DNA of 64,000 bases from Paraspadella gotoi. Its lineage: Eukaryota; Chaetognatha. Positions 37,337 to 47,754 of the stretch are shown piece after piece. The notes under the pieces were generated by a model, which was not told the DNA's origin, searched no databases, and was given only the letters and a program-made list of their open reading frames with translations. The stretch covers positions 18,631,581-18,695,580 of the forward strand of contig CM119264.1 of assembly GCA_051294375.1 (NCBI GenBank). Reading direction: 5' to 3'. Position numbers and translations under genes: made by a program. Positions within the stretch are counted from its first letter, which is position 1. Each line of letters begins with the position of its first letter.

Positions 37337-37683
37337 AACAAGATCGGGTCATCCAATGTGTTGCGCTGCATTGACTTTATTTTCATGTGTATTTCTCTAT
37401 GATTTCATGACTACATGACATGATATGACTTGACTATAATAACATTTTTAGCCCGTGTATTTATGACAAGCATTGCATCAGATTTTCGTATTTTATTCTT
37501 TATAGTTTGAGAATTTTCTGAGGGCGGACCTAGCAGTTGAGGATTTTTCCCATCTTAACAAATGAGCAACTAACTATATGCGAGTTATGAACATGTTTAA
37601 CATAAGAGAGAACGACTGACAGACATACCGGCCCACCGACCGAACAGTGAGTTGCTCCGCGAGTACTCGCGGCGCAACTAAAC
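37337..37683 (+). mobile_element. Dispersed repeat A, full copy
   Basis: Starts aacaagatcgggtcatccaa and ends with the intact 16-bp palindrome at 37657-37672 plus gcaactaa, as in the copy at 5691-6001. It is joined in tandem to the truncated copy before it. Confidence 0.75.
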
Positions 37684-38173
37684 TTATATGTAGAATGGAA
37701 ATCATACGTTTAACTGCTGAGATAAAACTTTTAGCTGCCTGTTATTACTGAACAAAAAAAAAGAAATTCAGAAAGAGAAAGAAATTTTGCAAAGAATAGA
37801 AAAAAATATGTTGATCCGAATTGTTGACGAAGAAAAAAGAGAGCGTAACATTTCAAGTTCAAAATAGAGATCTTGCTATTTTAGAAAAAAACTGGCGGAA
37901 AAGTTGACAAAGTGAGAGGAGAAATTGTCGACGCGAAACTAAAGATAAAAAATTTCAAGCAGATTATAAATCGATCTTTTTACTTTTCAATTTAGTTCGA
38001 TGGTTCGAGAGCATTGGATGAACGAATAAAGAGAAGAAGAAAGTGAAAGAGGAAGAGAGGTGTGGGGGAGAGAGACCCGTAAAGTCACTAATGGATTTTT
38101 TTTTTAAATTCATTCATTTTATTTCTCTTTTTTTTCAGTTAAAAACCTAAAACCTCGTCAATCACTTTAGCCG

Positions 38174-41100
38174 ATGCGAAGAAAGACAATGCGTAACCGG
38201 GGGCGGCGAGGCTCTCGGTCCTCGGAAGTCGCCGACGTTTCCGGTTACCATTTGCGTCATTGGGGCGTATTCTCCGCGCTCCTTATCGCCATCCTAGTCG
38301 TTCACATCGACGTCTCCAGCGTTGAAGGCGCCGGGCGCCAAAGGCAGACCCAACTTCGCCTGCGCAAGGGCGCCGACGACGCTGGCGGGGCCGGCGCTGC
38401 CGGTGGCGGCATAGGAGAGCCGCCGCCAAAACCCCTTCTAGTCCCAGACCCCAACGAGACGAACCGAGATCCGCTCATTTCCGGTCGCGTCAAGCACGTC
38501 CGCCTCACCAAAAACAAGTTCAAGAGCGAGGAGCACGCCATGGTTGAAACGCGCCTCTTTCTCAAAAAGCAGAATCAAATTCAGGCGGCAAAGGAGCTCA
38601 ACCTTCGATATCTCAACATGCACGCCGGCCTCCTCACCGACGAGCCCTTCCAGCGAAACCTGGTCAAGGAGTTGAAGAAAGTCAAAGATCAAACGGGCCA
38701 CATCTTAAACGTGGGCGGACGGCACGGGAGGGCGAAGAGAAGAACGCCAGAGAAAGAGGAAGAGAGGGAGGCAAACGGAGAGTGGGCGAAAACGGAGAGC
38801 GAGGATGATATGGATACGAAGATTCGGGCGAGCCAACGAGAGGGAAATGAAGAGGAAGTTGAGGAGAGAAGACGAATCGAGGATTCGGGTGAGGAGGAGA
38901 CGAAGGTGAAAAACGGAGAAGTGAGGAGGAGAACGAAGAGGGAGGCGGGAAGGAGGGGCGTGCCGCCGTGGAAAGATTATCTCTATAATCTTCCGTCGAA
39001 TATGCGGGGGAAATATCATCAACGAAAGGAGAAGGAGAATCAAGGTGAGTTCGAAAAAAAAGATGGGGTGAAATTTTACAAAGAAGGAAAGATCATGAAT
39101 GATTATTGAACTGTTTTGATTTTTTAACAGTTCGTAGAATATTTTGATTTGTTATAATTTCATTATAAACCCATTCATTATTTTAAGTTTACAAAAACCA
39201 ATAATGATGAAAGATACGGAGGCAAAAAACTTTATCGAAAATCGCAGGTGCAAATAGGTAAACCCGATATTATTCAGAACTTCTTCTAGATGCAAAAGGT
39301 TGAAATGTGACGGTTGAAAAAAGGTGAAAGAAAAAAAAGGTGATGAAAGAAAAAAGAGGAAACCGATGGGATCGGAAGCGAAAAAGAAGCGAGGAAGTCA
39401 AAAAGTCACGGCGAAACAGAGATGTTCAATAGTGTGGAGCTCTGGGGAACAAACTTTTTATTTGGGTAAACAAATAAGGATATTTAAACGTGAGATAGTA
39501 TGATTATCGAGTACAAAAAAACATTTTGCTCATATTGTTTTGGGAACAGTGTCATAAAATGTAATATATTTTTAGTAATATCATAATAAAATAAGATATT
39601 TTTAAAATAATTGTTTTGGAAATTTTTATTACAGATTCCAATTCTTAATAAAAAGTTAGACCTAAGATATAAAACATCTTATTAAAATTTCTGATGTCTT
39701 AAGCCTCAAAAACGAAAAAAAGGGTCAAATTCTCTACTCTACACACACAAAGGAAAAAAAACAGATTTTATTTTTTATCATTAAAATTTAGTAAATAATA
39801 GGTAAAGCTAGCAGCCTTTTGAGTGTCCTTCAAAAAAGTGGAAAGGCAAAGATGGAAATACAAATTGTGGGGGAAATCGACACAACGAAATCGAGCCAAG
39901 GGGAGAACGAAGGGAGAGGGAAAGGAAAAAAGAGAGAGAGAAAGAGAGAAAGAGAAAGAGAGAGCAGACGAGAACCTGGAAGCGAACCCATTTCATTTGC
40001 ATAATGGCGTAAGGGAACACTTTAGATGCGGCCCGAGATGTTGACTTACTCAAAGGTAAACATGAGAGATATGGGATGAGGATGATCCAAACCACTGACG
40101 ACGCCAAGACGCCCAAGCGATCATCCTTATCTCTCGCATTGCGGCGATGGCGCACCTGGTTGGCGCGCGATTCTTGAGCGGGGAAAGTGGGAGCGGGAAT
40201 TCGTAATCCGGCTATCAGCCTATGAGTCCTTATGATGTGGAGGGTAAGGTAGAATGAAGCAGAAGAAAAAGCGGGAGAATATTTTAAAATATGAAAAAAA
40301 AAATAAATTTCTGAGTCTCATCATTTTATGGACTGAGATATTTTTTTCCATTTATGGAAAACTTTTAAATCTTCAATAGATTCTTTATGGCCCTTCACAG
40401 AACAGATGGAAAACATTCGCTCAAGTTTGGATGATGTTGACAGCTTTAGGCTGGTATTGTGTACCTCTTACTTTTTTTATTTTAGTTTTAAATAATTTCG
40501 TGAAAAATTTTTCAGACCTTCTCTTTCAAAACAAAATTACAAATATTTCTTCTTTGCGTTGTACCTACCTATCGATGTACCAGGAACATATGTGTAAAGC
40601 GATTATTTTTAAAGATGGGGATAAAAAATCACTACTAGATTTTCAAAACAAAATATTTGGCACACAATATTCGTGAACATGGTTCTTTGATACTAAAAGA
40701 ACAAGAACGGTGATTCCAATGTGTTGCGCCGCAGTGATATGATATTACATGCCATGACATTACTAAAAAACTTTTTTAGCCCTTGTATTTGACATGCACT
40801 GCAAATTCCGACTTTTATTCCTTATAGTATAGGATTTCCTGAAGGCGTCGCTAGCAGTCCCTTAGATATGAAGTTTTTTCCTGTCTTAACAAATGATCAA
40901 TAAACTATAGACGAATTATATGCATTTTTAACGTAAGTGAGTAAGTGACCGATAGAGTTGCTCAGCGAGTACTCATGGCACAACTAAAAATTTGCTCCGT
41001 TTTCAAATACAGCCACAGAGGATAACAAAACGGAAATGCGACCAGCGGAAACAAAGGAAGAGGAGCTTCGCTCCATGACGCCCGATGAAGAAGCCGCCTT

Positions 41101-43947
41101 TCGCCGCAACCTCGACGAACTCTTGGCCCAGCTCGACGACAAAGTTGAGCTCTACAAAGATCAAGAGGAGCAAAAGATCTTAGGATTGGAGCGGCAGAAA
41201 TCGGCTTTTCTGGAGCACGCCGAGAGGCTGGGGGAGCAGAATAGGAAAGGTTAACGGTTAAGCTGAGAAATAAAATGACGAAACAAATTTAAAATATAAT
41301 AAGGACGACTTTTCCACTACCTTCCAGTGAATTTTTAAATAATTTATTTTATAATGTCCGATCAGAAAACGAACCTTACGATTCGCCGCCGTCAGTGAAG
41401 GAAGTTTCGGATTTGATAAACGCGGCGGAATTGGAAAACATGATTTCCAAAGAGAAGAACAAGTACTCAAATATCGTGGGGAACTCAAACGAGAGGCCTT
41501 CAAATCCCTTTCGGAGGTGAGAGTAAATTCATATATTCATTTAATCTCTTTGTATTTTTTTCCTTTAAACTAACTAGGTCAATTTCCCACCAATTCACAG
41601 AGATCCACAACTCAGTCATCGGGGAGACTTTCGCGTGACCGTCCCATCCAACGAGGCCACAAACGAAGTTAACTCTGCCGTCGACCAAACCACGTTGCTT
41701 GGCAACAACGCGTTTCGATCGCTTAGTAACGAGCTTACGCCTATCGACCACGAGGACAACGAGATCTCGAACAGGATTCACGATTCGCCCATTTTGAGGG
41801 CAGATAGAATGATCGGTAAGCGGGTGGTATGTGTTCGAAGTGATTGGTTAATGGCTTCAGATGGTTGGTCATGGTTTTTTAGAGATAGTCATACGAGAGC
41901 AACAACAGCAACAACAACTTAATAAAAACACCTGCAGCAGGTGAACGGGAGAGTAAATGAGATTTGAAGGAAAGAGAGGAAACGGTTTAATTGCTTTTCA
42001 CAAAGCCGTTAATCTAGATTTGAAGCTTTTAGGAGAAAGGATAGAAAGAGAAAACAGTCAAAAACAGATAAAGGGTAGTTAATGAAGGGATGAAGAGAAA
42101 CGGGGAGAGAGACACAGAAAACGAGGGGAAGGGGATGCGAGAAGGAGAGAAAGGGATAGAGAAAGAGAAAAAGGTGAGATGAAAATTTATTGACGCGGTG
42201 CCAGAACAGCCGCCCACTCCCTGGCTAACCTCCCTGGCCCACGTTTCCACAGATACCAACTCAATTTGCCCGGCGGTCGACGGCTTTGTGGATGGATGCC
42301 AGGGCGCCGACGTTTCGCGGGAACACAGTTTGATCTTCGAGGATCTTTGCGCCAGGCACGAGATGTGCTACAGATGCGGCATCGCGGCGGATAAAGGTCA
42401 GACAATTTATGAAACGTGATTAGAAAATTGGACTCTTGGTACAGATGTTGATCAGTGCAGAAAACCGAAGTGAAAGATACAAAATCATTTTTTCCGCGAT
42501 TAAAAATTTTTTTAACGTTTGTCAGTCTTGCCAACTCGGCCTTAACTATCCACAACTTGTCCGAAGTTATTACGCATTGAATGTATGGAAAATATTTAAA
42601 AAGATAGTACCATTAAAAAGTGATGGACGCTCTATCCGCTCAGTGCCGAGACTCCCTTATCGCAAACAAAAACGCGGCGGGTTCCCATAACGGAAAACAA
42701 TTATGCATCGTTATGTGGTTGAAAGAAATCGATTGTGCGAGAGAAGAAACATCCAAGCTAAGCGAAGTTCGATATTTTTGAAACGAAAGACGGGATCATG
42801 GGCGTTTCGCTGTAACCAATGTACATACCAAAAAGAAAGGTATCGGCGTCTCGGAACTCACGACCGTCTGCATTACAGAAGGTCAACATATCTTTGACGC
42901 CGGTGACGTGACAAGACAAAGACGCCGAATAGATGACGTTGACGGCAAATTGCCAGTTTTATCGCGTCGGTGCGGGATTGCCAATTTTATGGCCGAGCCG
43001 AATGACATTCTCGCGTTGAGAATGACTTGAGAACCGAAGAGTTGTTGACCTCAAAAGGTACGAAAAGGAATGACACATACTGTCACTTAAAGTGTCAGCA
43101 ATTCCTTTTTTTTGTTGTCAAGATTCTATTTTTATTTTAACGTTACTAACTGACAAGAATATTAAAGTAATGAAATCATCCTAAGAATAATAAAGAGAGT
43201 AAAGAGGAAACTATTTTTCCCAATAGTTCGATAAATGTTTTTATTAATTGAGAATGGACGTTAGTAAACGGATAGAACTCGCTCATCGATTTGGTTAACC
43301 AAGTGGCTTTGAGAGCGAAGGTTCGTTCAGACCAAAGCCAATTAAATATAGTTTTTTATTCAGATAAATGAAAAAACAAAATTTTATCGTTGAGTCGTCC
43401 TTTTTCATTTAAAAAAAAAGGTTCCATAGACTATAAATAAAATATTTAAATTATAATATTCCACGAAGGTCTTTGCAGTCGTATGCACGAACGTCATTTG
43501 TCAGCTTTAATAATATGATTTATCTTCCGAATGACTGATTAAGTTAAATTAGTGAGAGAGCGGATTAGGGGAAACAAGCGATACGTGAAACCAATTGTGA
43601 CGTTGTGTCGAGATGCGTTTGGCAATGTTCTTATTCCATACTTCTGCCAACCTTCCTTTAACGCACGACTGCTAATCTTTCTAACCGGAGGTCGCCTTTC
43701 CCCATGATCACTCGCTTACTGCGATTCCCTTCGCCCCCTTTATCCATCAGAGCGAGCAACATGTGACAAGAGGTTCGCGGATGGCGCCGTCGTCGCCTGC
43801 CGCTTCGCCCGCGATGGATCCTGTCTTAATGCTGCCCAACGTCTGCTCAGCCACCTGCAACGTAACGTCTTTTATTTCTACCCTTTCCCGCTGGGTGACG
43901 GAGGGCGCTGCAGCGAAAAATGTGTTAGGGATTTCATCGAATCTTGA
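38174..43947 (+). CDS. Secreted precursor with C-terminal phospholipase A2-like domain (604 aa)
   Basis: Six coding exons with GT-AG sites and matching phases: 38174-39044, 41013-41249, 41366-41516, 41601-41815, 42253-42396 and 43751-43947 (1815 bp). A 5'UTR acceptor lies at 38138. The N-terminus carries a basic stretch then a hydrophobic signal-anchor-like segment (residues 37-52, FSALLIAILVV). Next come a conserved-looking leucine-rich block (about 90-170), a long Glu/Arg-rich charged region with dibasic sites (GRAKRR, RRRTKR), and a coiled-coil-like acidic segment in exon 2. The last two exons form a ten-cysteine domain with CARHEMCYRCG and, after the splice, CDKRF. This matches the C-x2-H-x-x-C-Y-x-C-G ... 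CD-x3-F pattern of conodipine-type secreted PLA2 domains; Glu replaces the usual Asp after the active-site His. Activity is inferred and uncertain. Introns carry copies of repeats C and A. It converges with the SLC37A4 gene. Confidence 0.85.
39432..39680 (+). repeat. Dispersed repeat C, copy 2 (in intron 1)
   Basis: Partner of 10738-10985 (shared gtggagctct, catattgtttt.gggaacagt). It lies within intron 1 of the PLA2-like gene. Confidence 0.75.
40697..40987 (+). mobile_element. Dispersed repeat A, copy ending next to exon 2
   Basis: Starts agaacaagaacggtgattcc and ends gcacaacta. The terminal palindrome is partly decayed (cagcgagtactcatgg). Its end lies only about 25 bases before the acceptor of exon 2 of the PLA2-like gene at 41013, so the element borders the splice region. 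Confidence 0.75.
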
Positions 43948-44498
43948 TGAAGATTTAATTTAGAATCAACGTCAAAATCATCAATCGTTTTGATTTTTAT
44001 TTGTTTTGCTTTTTTTTTTCTTTTTGTTCAGGACAACGAAAAACGTCCTTTGCTATAACAATAATTATAAATCGTTAAATATTTTTTAACGACCCGGTGG
44101 AAACTATGAGAGAACGAGAAAAAGATCTCGTTTAGCCCAGTTGTGTTCGCGATGTTTATCAAAAGCGAAAAAAAGAACATATTGACATCTGCTACATCTT
44201 TGAATTTGTGCTAAATCAAAAGAAAATGTAAAAATTATCTCCTACCTTGGGTAAGTTATTTTGAGAGAGATTTGTAACAATTTTTTTTTATGTCGCACTC
44301 ATTGTTTTTCAATGTCCTTCTATCTATTATTGTTATTCATTAAAAAGATTTTCTTCGTAATTCTCTATTTGTTTTCGTGAGATTGTGATATATCCTCCGA
44401 TTTCGTGACTATTTTTTCAATTTACGCTGCCATGTGACCTTATGCTCTCTCTTTCTCTCCCTTTGTCCCTTTCCGTCTCTCTCTCTTTCTCGTTCTCT

Positions 44499-44555
<57 letters not shown>

Positions 44556-45221
44556 CAATTTTGTTTTAAAAAAATCGGAATAACCGAAATATCAAAAACC
44601 TTTCTTCTTGTATTGCGTACTATCGAATAATCCATACACAAAACAAAACTTATCCGACCCTTTTTGTGTCTATTTACGAATCATTTGGGCCCATAAGGTT
44701 ATTGTAAACTTAGTTTTCCTACTTTTCAAGTTTTTTTTTTTTAAATGAGAATCCCTATTTATTTCTTTCTACATTCCCAGCACCTTGTACTTCCAATTTA
44801 CTCATGTTACTTTATCACGCGCGAATTTTGACTTTTTGAGTATGAAAAAAAATTTGAAAAATATTTTAGTAATCGCCTCTGACATAGTTAACGAATAAAC
44901 GTTTATGTTTTTATATTCTCAGTATATCATGTTTGAAAGGTGTGCCTATTGGACATTCCATTCTGTAATAAAGCTATAATAGTTTGGTATATTTTTAAAA
45001 AAATAAACATACTATCCCGTATTAGGTTTTAGGTAATATCGATTAATTCAAAACAGCTCGCTAATTCTTACATTTTGACAATTATATCTTAATAAAGCTA
45101 AAGGCAGTTAAAAGTTCTCACTAAAAATATTGGAAATATTTGAGGCAAATGATAATCACTGAATATCGATAATGACCTCAAATCGAGTGTGTCCTCAAAA
45201 CCAAAGTCTGCAGTCTCTTAC
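43948..45221. other. Convergent intergenic region
   Basis: Between the stop of the PLA2-like gene and the last recognised exon of the minus-strand transporter. Contains a (CT)n run at 44501-44552 and AT-rich sequence. The expected terminal exon of the transporter was searched for here on the minus strand and not found. Confidence 0.6.
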
Positions 45222-47705
45222 TATTGGCAAAGACGCTGGAGATGGCGTATGCGGTGCCAGCGATAGAAGGCGGGGCGCATTCCGTGGCGATGACACCGAA
45301 TATGGCGATCGGGCCGTAGGAGCAGAATCCCATTATGACGCCGAGAAAAGAAACCCAAGCCTGGTACGAGAAATATTTACAATGTTTATATTGTGACCGA
45401 ATACGATGTACAATATCGTACACAATAAAAATTGAAAATAGCAATAAACTAAAAATAAGCATCTTAAACCCTCGTGAAAAAGCCGACTCACTTCAGAGGT
45501 GGAGGGTTCAACTGTAGAGACGAAGAGATGCAGACTGGCGGCGAGGAATCCCATGAGGACGACGATGACGATCATCCGGGGATTTCGTTGTCGACCCTGA
45601 ACGAAAACGAAACACGAGATCAACGTCAAATCGTTCAGATGCCGAAAGGGTTTATACATCACAATTGTTTACTGTTTTAAACTGGTCTTGCCACCATCGG
45701 TGAGGTAGAAATCGTTAAGGTGAGATGGTAAAAAAAATTAGAAAAACATTTTAACTATCGCCCCTGATATCTGACGTAAGAATGGAAAAAAAAGCAGTCT
45801 AAACCTTCAAAGAAATTCACCATAAAATCCCATCCACCTTCTCACTGCAAACAACCCTAGGGGGCTTAGATCTCATACATACGGTAAGAGGGTATTCTAG
45901 TTTTTATCCATATTTTTGCCATGAAGCAAAAAATGAGAGATTATTTTTATTATTCTTATTAAATGCAGATTATTCACCGCACGTCAGAACTCGAAAGGAA
46001 GATGGCAGGAAATGTTTTGGGTGAGGAATTGAGAAAAACTGACCTCTCGCGCGGGAGAGTTAACGTCATCAGCTTTGGCAATCATCCGATCTCCCCAATA
46101 CCCAGCCAAGATGGCGCCCACCATTCCGCCCATCTCAAAACAGCTGGTGTAGGCGCTCGCTTCGTAGGTTTCGTTGTTGTTGTAGTTGTTGTTGTCAAAC
46201 GAGCGTCAGAGAATAATGGATGATTCAACGCGGGTATGGGAATGGAAAAAAAAAAAGAAAGAGAGGGACGCGAGAAGGATATTGGCAGCGCGAAAAAGAG
46301 TAAAAAAAATAGAAGTTTTTACTTGGTTTAAATTAGCTTAGACGGTGACAATAGGAACAAAATTAAAAAAACTAAAAGTACAGTAAATGTTGGAATCAGT
46401 GATAAAATATATAATTATAAGTTGTCATGAGCAATTGATCAAGATTTTTAAAACATTGTTTCAAAGAAATGTAAAAAAAGATTGATTCAGCTTTAACGTG
46501 ACAAGAAAGCTGAGTGTGTTCCCGATGCTCATAATAAAGGAGACGGGTCCCCAATTCGTCATTCGTCATGTGATCGTCTTGGAGAAGGAAAGCCGCGAGT
46601 CGCGATCGAAGGAGAGACCACGGGAAAAACAGAGAAATTTAAAGCGGGGTGTGCAACTAAAGCCGGTTTTGTCACAGAAGAGTGTAACAAGAATTTAAGA
46701 TGCGTGGGTGAAACTATTGCGTGGGCGAGGAAAAAGTTAAGACGAAAATAGGTGATGAAAAAAAAACGAATGGGGAGATTCACTGACGTCGCGAAAAACT
46801 GACAGCAGCTTTGTAAAAATAAAATAAGAATTAATGGGATAAAAAGATGTAATCATAAAAAGCCTATGAAAAGCCTTGACGGTAATTTTCATGTTTCACA
46901 TTTCATATTTGAGGGGAATCCAAATAAGGACGAAGTGAATTTCCGACCAGCAATATGGGGTCAGAAAAAGAGTCATGGATCCAATAGGCATGCCAATATT
47001 GCGTCAGGGGAGCAAGAAAAAACATGAAACGCAAAGTAGAGACGAATTGCAAAACAGGGACTACGCCGACAACAAACACGAGGACGACAACCGACGTGTG
47101 ATGACGATGATGAGGATGACGATCATGATGATGAATTCCGGTCGCTGCAGTCCCCTTCCTCCGGAGACGAAAAACGACGATAAAAACGACGAGATAGAAG
47201 ACGAAGACGACGACCTCAACTCAAAGGTGGCCAACAAACAAGGACAACCACGAGACGGACGTCGATGATGACGACGACTGGAGAAAAAGAAAAACAGGCT
47301 CGTCTCAGTTATAGAAAAAAAAAATCGAAAGAAATAATCACACCGAGTTGATATCATTCTTATAAGTGAGCGTGATTGAGTTAATAAATATAAAACGTAA
47401 TAAGCGTGATTGAGTTATAAAATATAAATGGTGAAATTAAGAAATCCTTGAACGTCGTCAAGTTAGCAAAGAGTAAAATAATGAAAAAAAGGCGAAGGAA
47501 GATAAATCAGGAGGCAGACGCTATTTGCCCGCTTCGCCTGATGTAGACAAACGACCTAACATCGGAAATGATTTAGCCGATCGGAACCAGAACGTCGCGA
47601 GTGGATTTATGAGGATTTGTGATCGTAATTTTTTTTGCGCGAGAAGTCAGTCATAAATCTTACGAACATTACGGAAGAAGCAGGTTGCATTTTTATCATA
47701 TCAAC

Positions 47706-47754
<49 letters not shown>

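Noticed and set aside
46489-46560. A minus-strand frame reading [18 protein letters not shown], resembling the missing last helix of SLC37A4
   Set aside because: It lies upstream of exons 8 and 9 in transcript order, an in-frame TGA precedes it, and no acceptor gives the needed phase. The similarity is short and hydrophobic.
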